The notes below the pieces were generated by a model. The model made no database searches. It had not been told where the DNA came from and saw only the letters and a list, made by a program, of their open reading frames with translations. The position numbers and the translations under genes were made by a program. Positions 52,319-61,259 of a stretch of 64,000 nt of DNA are shown in pieces. Source of the stretch: Streptomyces lincolnensis (GTDB taxonomy: Bacteria > Actinomycetota > Actinomycetes > Streptomycetales > Streptomycetaceae); the NCBI RefSeq assembly GCF_001685355.1, contig NZ_CP016438.1, forward strand, positions 124,001-188,000, given 5' to 3'. How positions within the stretch are numbered: the first letter of the stretch is position 1; every line of letters begins with the position of its first letter.

Positions 52319-53401
52319 ATGGATGTGACCGAGTCAGGGCATGCCGCGCGAGTGTCCGCTTACGTGGCCGTGGGAGCACGGCTGTCCCTGTTCAGTGACC
52401 GTCGGCTTGAGGATGCGGTGTCCGCTGCGCCGAGTCTCGGCTCCGGTATCGGCGGTAGGTCGGCGGAGATGGAAGTCGAGGGGATACGCGTTTTCGTCAA
52501 GCGGGTCCCGCTGACGGACATCGAGTTGCAGCCGGAGCACGCGCGGTCGACCGCAAACGTGTTCGAGCTTCCTCTCTTCTACCAGTACGGGGTGGGGTCG
52601 GCGGGGTTCGGTGCCTGGCGTGAGCTGGCCGCGCACATCATGACGACAGGCTGGGTACTGAAGAACGAGTACGCGGATTTCCCGCTGCTGTACCACTGGC
52701 GGGTATTGCCTGACAGTCCCCCTGTCGGCTTCGTTGATGGGCTCGGCGGCGTTGAGGGGGCCGTAGCACATTGGGAGGGCTCGTCGGCCGTGCGCCGTCG
52801 GCTGGAGGCCATCGGGAGGTCCTCCTTCAGCCTGGTGCTCTTCCTGGAGCATGTGCCACAGACGCTCGCCGAGTGGCTCGGCGACAGCCGTGATGCGGCC
52901 CCGTCGGAGCCGGGAGGCGAGTCGCCCTATCGATGGGTCGAGAATGCGCTGCTGCGGGGGACAGAGTTCATGAGTGCGCGCGGACTGGTCCACTTTGACG
53001 CGCACTTCGCCAATCTGCTCACCGACGGCCAGCGGGTGTACTTCGCGGACTTCGGGCTCGCATTGAGCCGCGATTTTGAACTCTCGGCGGAGGAGCGCGA
53101 TTTCCTCGCTGATCACCTCGTGTACGACCGCTCCCACGCACCGAACCACCTGCTTCGCTACCACCTGCCAGCCGGCGTGCGTCGTGGCACCGAACACGGG
53201 GCCTTCCTGCGTGAATGGGTCGACGGCCACCAACCCGCCGACGTTCCGCCCGACATCGTCGAGATCATCGACCGTCACGCTTCGCATGCAATCGTCCTGG
53301 ACGACTTCCATCATCGACTGCTTACGCAGAGCAAGCGCACTCCCTTCCCCGCGGCTGAGGTCCAGCGGGCCCTGGCTGGCGCATCAAGGTCAGGGGAGTG
53401 A
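52319..53401 (+). CDS. Protein-kinase-fold protein
   Basis: The 360-residue protein starts at ATG 52319 after GGAG. Kinase features: a nucleotide lysine in GIRVFVKRVPL, the catalytic loop LVHFDAHFANLLTDGQRVYF with H-F-D-x-H-x-x-N, and the metal Asp in FADFGLALS. The N-lobe is short and the C-terminal 100 residues are helical (VYDRSHAPNHLLRYHL). It resembles eukaryotic-like/aminoglycoside-phosphotransferase-type kinases without a transmembrane segment. It is an orphan between an IS481 pseudogene and an IS21 remnant. Substrate unknown. Confidence 0.7.
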   Translation: MDVTESGHAARVSAYVAVGARLSLFSDRRLEDAVSAAPSLGSGIGGRSAEMEVEGIRVFVKRVPLTDIELQPEHARSTANVFELPLFYQYGVGSAGFGAWRELAAHIMTTGWVLKNEYADFPLLYHWRVLPDSPPVGFVDGLGGVEGAVAHWEGSSAVRRRLEAIGRSSFSLVLFLEHVPQTLAEWLGDSRDAAPSEPGGESPYRWVENALLRGTEFMSARGLVHFDAHFANLLTDGQRVYFADFGLALSRDFELSAEERDFLADHLVYDRSHAPNHLLRYHLPAGVRRGTEHGAFLREWVDGHQPADVPPDIVEIIDRHASHAIVLDDFHHRLLTQSKRTPFPAAEVQRALAGASRSGE

Positions 53402-53422
53402 GGGCCCATTGCTCCGCTCTGA

Positions 53423-53620
53423 TCAGTCGACCGCGGCGCGTTCGGCCTGTGCTTTGGTGTGGGCGAGGCGGTAGGACTCGGTGCCGGTCTGGATGATGGC
53501 GCTGTTGAAGGACAGCCGGTCGACGATGGGCGCACAGAGTCGAGGGTCGGTGAACGTCTTTGTCCACCCGCTGAAACTCTCGTTCGAAGCGATGGCGACG
53601 CTGTTCTTCTCCTCGCGCTC
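53423..53620 (-). pseudogene. IS21 IstB C-terminal fragment
   Basis: The minus strand encodes REEKNSVAIASNESFSGWTK, TFTDPRLCAPIVDRLSFNSA and IIQTGTESYRLAHTKAQAER, the last third of the IstB AAA+ ATPase, stopping at 53423. The Walker motifs are gone. It matches the IstB tail seen at 21.2 kb. Confidence 0.75.
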
Positions 53621-53640
53621 GGTCCCAACTGCGGGGAGGG

Positions 53641-53808
53641 GTGATGGATCGACATGTGCACTGCACCTGTTTCAATCGGGTCCTGACCTGGCGTCAGGCG
53701 TTTGTTGACTGGGTGCCAGTGGTTGTACCGATCATCGACGTACTGCGGTACTTCTGGTCCTCATTCAGAGCCCGTAGACCCTGCCGGAGGCCCGAAGCTC
53801 AGCAGTGA
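53641..53808 (+). CDS. Doubtful small frame ending at a terminator
   Basis: Fifty-five residues from GTG 53641 with an amphipathic or membrane-like centre (FVDWVPVVVPIIDVLRYFWS) and a basic tail. Its stop codon overlaps the first bases of a strong hairpin. It could be the tail of a lost gene; no family recognised. Confidence 0.25.
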   Translation: MMDRHVHCTCFNRVLTWRQAFVDWVPVVVPIIDVLRYFWSSFRARRPCRRPEAQQ

Positions 53809-53837
53809 GCCCGGCCGACAGCAAGACGGCCGGGCTC
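53807..53837. terminator. Intrinsic hairpin
   Basis: Arms GAGCCCGGCCG (53807-53817) and CGGCCGGGCTC (53827-53837) with a 9-base loop. It probably ends plus-strand transcription from the kinase-like gene. The following 53838-54138 is gene-free. Confidence 0.65.
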
Positions 53838-54138
53838 GGTGACTGCTGTACTCGACGGAGGGTCTGGTTACCGGGTGCAACCGGTGGTCAGGCCCTCCGC
53901 GACGTTTCGAGGCGGCTGAATCTCAGCTCGTCCTAGTCCGTCTCATGGAGTCTCTGCATCCTACGATTCCCAGCCTCGCACTGCTCGACTATGGGTGCGT
54001 GCGCGGGGCCACGAAACCCCTGGACCTCCTGCTACCTGCCCTTCGCGAAGCCTGGCCGGTGCGGCGTGTGGAAGGACATCCAGGCCAGCAGAACCCGTCA
54101 TAGGACTCCCTGTGAGCCGCCGGGCGGCTGCCGTCGTA

Positions 54139-55647
54139 CTACCGCGGTGTGGAGGAGTGGACGGCGGCCCTGCCCGGAGCGTCCGGTACGGCCCACGCCG
54201 CGGTGAACCGGTGGCCGGTGGCGACGAGTCCCATCTGCTCGCCCAGGAAGTAGCCGCGGGGACTGGCCTCGTCGGGGATCCGCGGCGCCCGGCGCATGTC
54301 GAACGGCGTCGGGGTCAGCCGGGTCTCCCGCCAGGTCGCCGAGGAACCGGCGCAGTCGGACTGCTGAGGGCGGCAGCGCGCCAGCCAGCGGTCCGTCAGC
54401 AGTGGCGTACCCGCGTCGTTGTGGCGGAAGTCGGTGTAGGAGACGCCGACCGTTCCGTCACCGGCGACGTCCAGGGCGACGGTGAACGCCTGCTGGTTGG
54501 GCAGGGGGATGCCGGTCGGTGTGCGGTTCACCTTCACCGGCGCGGACCAGGTGCGACCACCGTCGTCGGAGGCTGCCAGGGCCACCGCGTCGGCGGCGCC
54601 GTCGCTGAACCGCGCGTCCTGCCAGGCCACCAGGATCCGTCCGGTGCGACGGTCGACCGCGGTGTCGGAGAGCAGGCTCGTGGTGTGCGAGACCTGTTCA
54701 CCGGATTCGGGGTCCTGGAACAGCCACTTGGTCCGCAGATCGGCCACCTTCACCGGTGCGGACCACGTCCGGCCGCCGTCGGTGGACCGTACGGCCTGCA
54801 GGGTGAGCCGGTTGGTGATGGGGCCCTCACCGAACCGGACAAGGCTGTAGACGTTCACCAGGGTGCCGTCGTCCAGCACGGTCAGCCGGTGGCCGGAGGC
54901 CAGGTGCTGGTCACCGGAGTCCACGGCCTGTGTCGGGGGTTGCCAGTTGCGTCCGCCGTCGGTGCTGCGGCTGATCCAGGCGTCGTTGTGGGACCGCGCC
55001 TGCGCCGGGAACCGCGGGGTGACGACGTACAGCACGTTCGCGTCGCGCGGGTCCGCAACTGCCGGCCCGGACGCGACCCCGCCCTGGCTCGGATCGGTCT
55101 CCTTCATGATCACCGCCGGCCGCGTCCAGGTCCGGCCGCCGTCGTCGGAACGTACCGACATCCCCGCGCTGGCGGAGCCGTCAGCCATGGAGAGGCCGCC
55201 GGTCACCAGCAGGGCACCGTCGCCGGTGTACGTCACCGCCGGCTGGTCAACGTAGTCGTGGCGGCCTCCCGAGCACCTGGTCAGGTTCGGAACGACGGTG
55301 CGTTTCCAGGACTTTCCGCCGTTCCGTGTGACGGCGAGGACCAGGCCGCGCTGTCGGTCCTGCGGCCACACCGCGGCGATCCGGTGCGAGTCGCCCGGAT
55401 CGGCGGCGAGTTGGGGCTCGATGGCACCGTCGGCCATCTTGCCGTCCAGCCCACCGGGCGCGCAGCCGGCGAACGGACTCGCCCCGGACAGACGCACCGG
55501 ATCCGGCCCGCTTTCGCCGGCCGCCGCCCCGGCCGGCGTGCCGGACAGGGCGAGCGCCGGTAACAGGACCGCGGCGAGCACGGCCGAGGAACGCCGCGCG
55601 GTACGCCCGGTCGGGGAACGCCGCGAGGAATGCGCAGAACTGTGCAT
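54139..55647 (-). CDS. Secreted sialidase-like (BNR/Asp-box) beta-propeller protein
   Basis: The 502-residue protein has a Sec signal (AVLAAVLLPALALSGTPAGA) and at least four Asp-box motifs of the S-x-D-x-G-x-x-W type (RSDDGGRTW, RSTDGGRNW, RSTDGGRTW, ASDDGGRTW) spread over about residues 150-370, as in six-bladed sialidases and related exo-enzymes. The catalytic Arg triad of true sialidases is not clear to me, so the activity (glycosidase or other) is open. It is intact and stands alone, starting at ATG 55647 after GGAGCATCC. Confidence 0.8.
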   Translation of the reverse strand: MHSSAHSSRRSPTGRTARRSSAVLAAVLLPALALSGTPAGAAAGESGPDPVRLSGASPFAGCAPGGLDGKMADGAIEPQLAADPGDSHRIAAVWPQDRQRGLVLAVTRNGGKSWKRTVVPNLTRCSGGRHDYVDQPAVTYTGDGALLVTGGLSMADGSASAGMSVRSDDGGRTWTRPAVIMKETDPSQGGVASGPAVADPRDANVLYVVTPRFPAQARSHNDAWISRSTDGGRNWQPPTQAVDSGDQHLASGHRLTVLDDGTLVNVYSLVRFGEGPITNRLTLQAVRSTDGGRTWSAPVKVADLRTKWLFQDPESGEQVSHTTSLLSDTAVDRRTGRILVAWQDARFSDGAADAVALAASDDGGRTWSAPVKVNRTPTGIPLPNQQAFTVALDVAGDGTVGVSYTDFRHNDAGTPLLTDRWLARCRPQQSDCAGSSATWRETRLTPTPFDMRRAPRIPDEASPRGYFLGEQMGLVATGHRFTAAWAVPDAPGRAAVHSSTPR

Positions 55648-55921
55648 GGGATGCTCCTTCCAGAAGGTTGTCCCATCCTCGGAAGGCGCCCCCGCACTGT
55701 CGTCCTACACGTGGAGCTGTCACTCCTACTTCCCCCGCAGTAGGCCTACCGTCGGCCGCGGCCGCGGGTGGGCGGCTCGGGTCGGCCGCCAGCGGGGAGC
55801 ACGGACGTGTCCTGCGGCCTGGTGTACCGCCGCGACCTCCTCCTCAGCCCCTGGCACGGGTCGGCGGGCAGCACGACCCGCACGGGCACCGGCTCAGAAC
55901 CCACGGCGGTGAGGGGGCACT

Positions 55922-56419
55922 TCACAGCTCGCCCCGCAAACGGACCGCGACCTCGCCGAAGTCGACCTCGGCTTCGGCGCCGGCCAGGTGCGACTGCTCG
56001 ATGAACACCCGCGCCGGGCCACGGCCGGCCTCGACCCGAATCTCCGGCTTCCGCTTGGCGACGTAGGCGCGCACGACCTGGTAGGACACGTCGTCCATCG
56101 CGTGCTCGTTGATCAACCGGCGATAGATCCGGACCACCGTGTGACGCTGCTTCCTCGGCGCATCCAGATCAGCCAGCAGCATCTGGTCGATCACCGGCTT
56201 GAACGGATCCAGCTTGGAACGGCGAGGCGCGTACGGTTCCCGAGGTTGCGGCCACGCCGAACTCAGCGCCTTCTGAACAGTCCGCCAGCCCACCCGGTAC
56301 TTGCGCTCCAGCGCCCGGTTCGACATGCCCTCGCGGGAGTCGCGCCACAGCGCGGCGTACACCTGGACCTTCGACTGGCCAGGCGGCATCGGGGGTGCTC
56401 CTTCACTGAGCACATTCAC
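55922..56419 (-). pseudogene. IS21 IstA N-terminal fragment (copy 1)
   Basis: The frame opens MPPGQSKVQVYAALWRDSRE and GMSNRALERKYRVGWRTVQK (the IstA HTH) and runs through VVRIYRRLINEHAMDDVSYQ to AEAEVDFGEVAVRLRGEL, where it stops just after the first catalytic Asp (VDFGE). The remaining 350 residues and istB are missing. Likely start ATG 56389 or 56419. Confidence 0.8.
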
Positions 56420-56603
56420 CTTGCCACCGCAACCTCGCGAGTGACACTACTTCTCACGAACAACTTCCCAGCCAACCAGCCGGTGACATCCACTCGGACG
56501 GACAACTGACAACCCACAAACACCGTCAGAGCCATCCTTGCGAAAACCATTGGTGACCGGCTTGCTCCGCTGATGGACTGACGTCCTACCGTGAGTCTGC
56601 CGC

Positions 56604-57377
56604 GTGACGGAGGTAGTGGTTGTGACAGGCTATGGCGTGCTTGCCGAGGTGTACGAATGGCTCATCTCGGATGCAAAGTTGCCTCCAGCCGAGTTCGCTG
56701 CGTCGTTCGACGACGTCCTCAATCTCCTGCCGTCGAACGCTCACGTCCTCGACTGTTCGTGCGGAACCGGACAGTTGGCGGTTGGCCTCGCCGGTCGTGG
56801 CATGCAGGTTGTCGCAACTGACGCCAGCGAGGCGATGGTTCGTCGGACTGCAGAGTTGTCTGAGGAGTTCGGGGCATCCGTCCGGGCCGTACGGGCGAAC
56901 TGGGAAGAGTTGCCCGACCATTTCCAGGACAACACGTTCGACATGGTGTTCTGCGTTGGCAACTCGCTTCACCATGCCGCGGGCGCGACAGGCAGGGGTG
57001 CTGCACTGGAGTCGATGTCACGGCTTCTGCGCCCCGGCGGGCGCTTGGTACTCACATCCCGCACTTGGGAACTCGTGAGGGCCAGAGGTTCCCGGCTGGA
57101 GATCAGTGACCGACTCGTCCGCCGGAACGGTCGCGATGCCGTCGTGGTCTACCGCTGGGAGATTGCGCCGCATTGGGAGGAGGAGCACCACATCGAGATT
57201 GCAATCGCGCAAGTTGATGCGACCGGGTTGGTTCTTGTCCGCTCGGAACTGCTGTCCTGCTGGCCCTACCGGTGCGAGGAACTCGAAGTCGAGCTGCACC
57301 GGGTCGGACTCCAAACGGAACTGAGCACGTTCGATCTTGAGGCCGAGAACTACATGGTGGTCGCGAGCAAGGTATAA
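56604..57377 (+). CDS. Class I SAM-dependent methyltransferase
   Basis: The 257-residue protein contains motif I as AHVLDCSCGTGQLAVGLAGR, motif II (VVATDASEAMVRR), the acidic motif (ANWEELPDHFQDNTFDMVFC) and a post-I region RLLRPGGRLVLTSRTWELV. The C-terminal half has a beta-rich substrate domain (EEEHHIEIAIAQVDATGLVL). Full length from GTG 56604. It is related in type to the truncated methyltransferase at 20.5-21.2 kb. It lies between two similarly oriented istA fragments. Confidence 0.88.
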   Translation: MTEVVVVTGYGVLAEVYEWLISDAKLPPAEFAASFDDVLNLLPSNAHVLDCSCGTGQLAVGLAGRGMQVVATDASEAMVRRTAELSEEFGASVRAVRANWEELPDHFQDNTFDMVFCVGNSLHHAAGATGRGAALESMSRLLRPGGRLVLTSRTWELVRARGSRLEISDRLVRRNGRDAVVVYRWEIAPHWEEEHHIEIAIAQVDATGLVLVRSELLSCWPYRCEELEVELHRVGLQTELSTFDLEAENYMVVASKV

Positions 57378-57451
57378 ACACCGGACTCTCAGTCCCTGGC
57401 CGGACCGCGCGGTTGCTCGCAGGACGCTTGCGCCCTCTCATCGGTGCGGGT

Positions 57452-57775
57452 TCAAGTGGTCAGCGCAACGCCTCGGACGAGGAGTGCTCGTCGATCAGAC
57501 GGCGGTAGATCCGGGGTGACGGTGTGGCGCTGTTTCCTGGTCGCGTCCAGATCAATGAGCAGGATCTCGTCGATCAGCAGCGTGAACGGATCCAGCTTCG
57601 ACGGCCGCGCCGAGGCGGTTGTCGTGCGTGGCTGCGGCCAAGCCGAGGTCAGGGTCTTGTTGACCGTGCTCCAGGTGACGCCGTACTTGCACTGCAACGC
57701 CCGGTTCGACATGCCATCGCGGGAGTCGCGCCGCAGCGCGGCGTACAACTCGACCTTCGACTGGCCAGGCGGCAT
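57452..57775 (-). pseudogene. IS21 IstA N-terminal fragment (copy 2)
   Basis: MPPGQSKVELYAALRRDSRD and GMSNRALQCKYGVTWSTVNK repeat the HTH start of copy 1 with about a quarter of residues changed. Then LIDEILLIDLDATRKQRHT follows, and the frame is lost in the next 25 residues. It is a second, independently decayed IS21 copy. Confidence 0.75.
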
Positions 57776-57903
57776 CGGGGGTCTCCTTCACTGAGCACAT
57801 CCAGCTTGACACCGCAACCCCGATGGTGACGTCAGAATTCGCGAACATCTTTCTGGGCCATCACCTGGTGCCGTCAGCTTTCACGAACAACTGACGCCAC
57901 CAA

Positions 57904-57990
57904 CTACCGACAGAACCAGGTGGCGATGCCTCGCCAGGCCTTCATCCTGTTGACTGCGCGCTCGACGGTGTTCCGTTCCCTGTAGAACCC
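57904..57990 (-). pseudogene. IS5-type transposase tail
   Basis: Twenty-nine residues on the minus strand read FYRERNTVERAVNRMKAWRG and IATWFCR, the conserved end of many IS5 transposases including the third catalytic Glu (TVER). Nothing else of the element remains. Confidence 0.6.
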
Positions 57991-58067
57991 GCACCTTCTT
58001 CAGGACGGGGATGAACTGCGGGCTGCCCGTCGCCTGGTCCGCCGTCGTTACGAACTGGATAGGCACC

Positions 58068-59009
58068 CTAGACCCATCTCGAACGGAGCTCGTCACGCAG
58101 GCGCCGGGCCACCTGGCCCATGAGGGCGTCGGCGCCCGGCTGCCTGCCGGCGGCCACCCGTGACTCGGTCAGGACGGCCACGGCATAGGTTTGGCCGTCG
58201 GCGTGTTCGACGACGCCGACCTCGTGGCGCAGGTTGAGCAGCATGCCTGTCTTGGACGACCACGTGGAGGCATCGGAGTCGAAGTCCGGGGCGAGGCGGT
58301 TGCGCACGAGGTTGTTGGCCATGAAGCCGCGCACCCGTGCCGCGACGTCGGGGTGGATCGCCGGGGGCTCGGCCCCCTCGGTACCGGACCGCGACTGCCA
58401 GAGTGCCTGCAGGAGGTCGACGAAAGCCCGCGCCGTCCCGGTGTTGGCACGTGAGATGTCGAGTTGCGGCACCCGGTGGCCGCGCCCGGGGGTGCCGGCG
58501 TCGATCGCGAGGGCGTGCGCGAGATGTACGTCCGCCGGGTCGAAACGCTCCACCGGGGTTTCCATCAACTCGCCCATGGTGTGCCGGACGGTGATGCCGC
58601 GCAGCCCGAACTCGTGCAGGACCGCCCCGACCCGGTCGGGCGGGGTGAGTGCGAAGAGGGCGTCGGCGGCGCTGTTGTCGCTGATGCAGGTGCTGAGGTA
58701 GAGCAGGTCCTCCACGGCGATGTGGGCGGCGTGCTGGAACCGGCTGAGGCCGGTCGGACCCGGGGTTGTGATCCGCCCGGGCGGCACCACGATCACCGCG
58801 GCGCCGTCGAGCTCCCCGCGCCGGATGCGTTCCAGTGTCACCAGGGCGAGCGGGATCTTCACGAGGGATGCGACGGGTAACACGATGTCGGGGTCGATAC
58901 CGATCTCGTCGCCCGTCTCCAGGTCCCGGACGAGGAACGAGCCGTACAGCCCGCCGTCGCGCAGCGTCCGGCGAAGCTCCCCGAGCAGACTCTCGGTACC
59001 CATGGTCAT
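58068..59009 (-). CDS. blaB: BlaB-like serine penicillin-recognising-fold protein
   Basis: The 313-residue protein has all three active-site elements of the class A beta-lactamase fold: S48-x-x-K51 (ASLVK), S110-D-N112 (CISDNSA) and K253-T-G255 (SSKTGML). It has no signal peptide, so it should be cytoplasmic. In Streptomyces cacaoi, a cytoplasmic penicillin-recognising-fold protein BlaB and the LysR activator BlaA are both needed for induction of blaL, and the gene order here is the same. Its ATG overlaps the blaA stop (ATGA at 59009-59006), so the two are co-translated. Confidence 0.85.
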   Translation of the reverse strand: MTMGTESLLGELRRTLRDGGLYGSFLVRDLETGDEIGIDPDIVLPVASLVKIPLALVTLERIRRGELDGAAVIVVPPGRITTPGPTGLSRFQHAAHIAVEDLLYLSTCISDNSAADALFALTPPDRVGAVLHEFGLRGITVRHTMGELMETPVERFDPADVHLAHALAIDAGTPGRGHRVPQLDISRANTGTARAFVDLLQALWQSRSGTEGAEPPAIHPDVAARVRGFMANNLVRNRLAPDFDSDASTWSSKTGMLLNLRHEVGVVEHADGQTYAVAVLTESRVAAGRQPGADALMGQVARRLRDELRSRWV

Positions 59010-59908
59010 GCGGCTGCCTCCGAGTGCTCCGTGGCGCCGAGGCACCGGGCGATGCCGTACGCGCAGGCCTGACGTAGGCGGATCGCATCGGCGTCCGACT
59101 CGTCCGCCACGGCCAGGGAGAAGCCTCGTGCGAAGCCGGGGCCGAGTTCGCCTACGGGCCGCCAGTGGAGGCGGAGTTCGCGGGCCTGTGCGGCCGAGCA
59201 CAGCAGCGCGTCGCCCCTGCTCAGCACGTCCGCCGCGGCGGCGGCCACAGCGGGTGCGACGGCCAGTTGGGCCGGGCGCAGCCCGACGGCGTCGCGCAGG
59301 CGGACGAGACGGTCCCGGACGTGCGGCACGTCGTCCTCCGGCTGAAGCAACACGCGCCGGGGCCGCCGGTCGCGGTCGGCCCGGCCGGGGCGCAGGGTGT
59401 CCAGGTAGATCGGCCCTTGTGGGTCGTCCGCGACCGCCAGTCCCAGCGGCACCGTCCAGGCCGCCTCGGTGGGAGCCACCGCGAGCAGCGCCGCTCGCAC
59501 ATGCCGGGACGTGACGAGGTCGGACCGCTCCGCGGGCCCTGCGGGACACGGGTCGAGGAGAACTCCGTGGCCGTGCGCCTCCGCGATGAGGCGGGCGAGG
59601 GCTCCGGTGGGACAGATGGCGGGAACGGCGAGACGCAGTGGCCGGCGCCGCGCGGCCTCCGCCTCGTTCTCGAACCGATCGGCCGACTGCACGAGTTGCC
59701 TCGCCGACGGCAGCATGTCCCGGCCGAACGGCGTCAGCGTCACCGCCCGCGACGACCGGTCCAGCAGCCGCTCGCCCAGGCGCTGCTCCAACGCGGCGAC
59801 GCGGCGACTCACGACGGACTGGGCCGTCCGAACCGCTGCCGCGCCCACCGTGAAACTGCCGTGCTCGCTCACACTGACGAACGCGCGACATGCCGCAACA
59901 AGATCCAC
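59006..59908 (-). CDS. blaA: LysR-family activator of the beta-lactamase gene
   Basis: From GTG 59908, 300 residues with an N-terminal winged HTH (LVAACRAFVSVSEHGSFTVG, RTAQSVVSRRVAALEQRLGE) and a long effector region. It diverges from blaL, and a T-N11-A dyad lies 11 bp before its start. By analogy with BlaA of S. cacaoi and AmpR it should activate blaL in response to beta-lactam or wall fragments, together with BlaB. The identification rests on the three-gene arrangement more than on sequence alone. Confidence 0.85.
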   Translation of the reverse strand: MDLVAACRAFVSVSEHGSFTVGAAAVRTAQSVVSRRVAALEQRLGERLLDRSSRAVTLTPFGRDMLPSARQLVQSADRFENEAEAARRRPLRLAVPAICPTGALARLIAEAHGHGVLLDPCPAGPAERSDLVTSRHVRAALLAVAPTEAAWTVPLGLAVADDPQGPIYLDTLRPGRADRDRRPRRVLLQPEDDVPHVRDRLVRLRDAVGLRPAQLAVAPAVAAAAADVLSRGDALLCSAAQARELRLHWRPVGELGPGFARGFSLAVADESDADAIRLRQACAYGIARCLGATEHSEAAA

Positions 59909-59918
59909 GCGTCCTACT

Positions 59919-59933
59919 ATGCCAAAACAGCAT
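59919..59933. promoter_or_regulatory. LysR box between blaA and blaL
   Basis: ATGCCAAAACAGCAT is an interrupted dyad (ATGC/GCAT) with T at 59920 and A at 59932, exactly T-N11-A. It lies next to the blaA start and about 120 bp before blaL, where a BlaA autoregulatory and activation site is expected. Confidence 0.6.
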
Positions 59934-60053
59934 GGAGTTGAACGTCCGCGTCTTGGACCTCGGCGACCCATGGGCCGGAGAGTGGTCGCCGCCCAGGGCT
60001 TTCCCCGGGCTCGCACGGTCCACTTGTCATTCGACGGCTTGGAGGTCCATTCC

Positions 60054-60995
60054 ATGACGTATCCGCTTCGCATCCGCCGGGGCGCCGCCTGGGCGGCGGC
60101 CGGCTTACTCGCGCTCGCCGCCCTTCCGGCGTGCGGTCAGCAGACCGAGTCCGGGCCCGGCTCACCGGCCGCCTCAAAGCGGTCGACATCGCCGGCTGCG
60201 GCCACTGAACCCACGGCTCCCAAGTTCCGGGCACTGGAGCGGGAATTCGACGCGCGGCTCGGCGTCTACGCCCTGGACACCGGCACGGGCCGGTCGGTCG
60301 GCTACCAGCCGGACGACCGGTTCGCGTACGCCTCAACGTTCAAGGCGCTGGCGGCGGGCGCCATCCTCCGGAAGTACGGGACCGACGGCATCGACAAGGT
60401 GGTCACGTACTCGCGGGACGACGTGGTCGCGGACTCGCCAGTGTCCGAGAACTTCGTCGAGACCGGCATGAGTCTGCGGGGGCTGTGCGCCGCCACTCTC
60501 TGGTACAGCGACAACACGGCGGTCAACCTGCTCCTCGACGAGCTCGGCGGCCCCGACGGCCTGGAGAAGGTGCTGGAGGAGTTCGGCGACGACGTCACCG
60601 AGATGGACCGGTACGAGCCGGAGATGAGCGACGGCACACCGGGCGACATCCGCGACACGAGCACACCGCGTGCGATGGCAGAGAGCCTGCGGGCGTTCCT
60701 GCTCGGCGACGCCCTGAAACGGGACGAACGCGAGCTTCTCCGGCAGTGGATGACGACGAACATGACCGGGCGGACGCTCATCAGGGCGGGTGTTCCCGAC
60801 GGCTGGGACGTGGCCGACAAGAGCGGCTCCGCCGGATACGGGGGCCGCAACAACATCGCCGTGGTGTGGCCGGAGGACGGCGGCAATCCCATCGTCATGG
60901 CGGTCATGTCCACCCGCGGCAAGCAGGGCGCCGACCGCCGCGACGCCCTTATCGCCAAGGCCGCCACCGTGGCGGCCGACGCCCTGGGCCGCTAG
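60054..60995 (+). CDS. blaL: Class A beta-lactamase (lipoprotein)
   Basis: The 313-residue protein has a lipobox (ALPAC, Cys27) after a basic signal, so it is likely membrane-anchored, possibly partly released. Active-site motifs: S94-T-F-K97, S151-D-N153, Glu187 in YEPEMSD (the deacylation glutamate) and K255-S-G257 in place of KTG, with a GGRNNIAVVWP strand after it. Length and motif spacing are typical of Streptomyces class A enzymes. ATG 60054 follows GGAGG. Expression is probably inducible through the divergent blaA-blaB pair. Confidence 0.93.
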   Translation: MTYPLRIRRGAAWAAAGLLALAALPACGQQTESGPGSPAASKRSTSPAAATEPTAPKFRALEREFDARLGVYALDTGTGRSVGYQPDDRFAYASTFKALAAGAILRKYGTDGIDKVVTYSRDDVVADSPVSENFVETGMSLRGLCAATLWYSDNTAVNLLLDELGGPDGLEKVLEEFGDDVTEMDRYEPEMSDGTPGDIRDTSTPRAMAESLRAFLLGDALKRDERELLRQWMTTNMTGRTLIRAGVPDGWDVADKSGSAGYGGRNNIAVVWPEDGGNPIVMAVMSTRGKQGADRRDALIAKAATVAADALGR

Positions 60996-61067
60996 GGCGC
61001 ATATCGAGTCTGATCAATCTGCGGGATTCGCCCTCTCGGCGGGGCCTGGACCGGTAGATCTTCTTGC

Positions 61068-61259
61068 GTGACGCGAGTGCAACAGACGGACGAGGAGTGG
61101 GAGTTCATCGGGCCGTACCTGCCGATCGGCGAATACGGCCCGTATCCCGAGCGGCTGCGGCAGCAGTTCGAAGGCGTGATCTGGCGGTTCAAGACGGGCG
61201 GGCAGTGGCGGGAAATGCCGACGGATTTCGGCGCCTGGTCGACCGTCCACAACCGCTGA
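61068..61259 (+). pseudogene. IS5-family transposase N-terminal fragment
   Basis: Sixty-three residues (QQTDEEWEFIGPYLPIGEYG, FEGVIWRFKTGGQWREMPTD, FGAWSTVHNR) match the start of an IS5 transposase and stop where the next residues should be FRQWRD. The rest is gone. Confidence 0.8.

Noticed and set aside
53995..55563. 522-codon plus-strand frame opposite the sialidase-like gene
   Set aside because: Antisense to a protein with clear signal peptide and Asp boxes; Gly/Arg/Val-rich shadow.
58068..60023. Single 651-codon frame covering blaB and part of blaA
   Set aside because: The upstream half is a shadow of blaA. The ATGA overlap at 59006-59009 and the SxxK position place the real blaB start at 59009.
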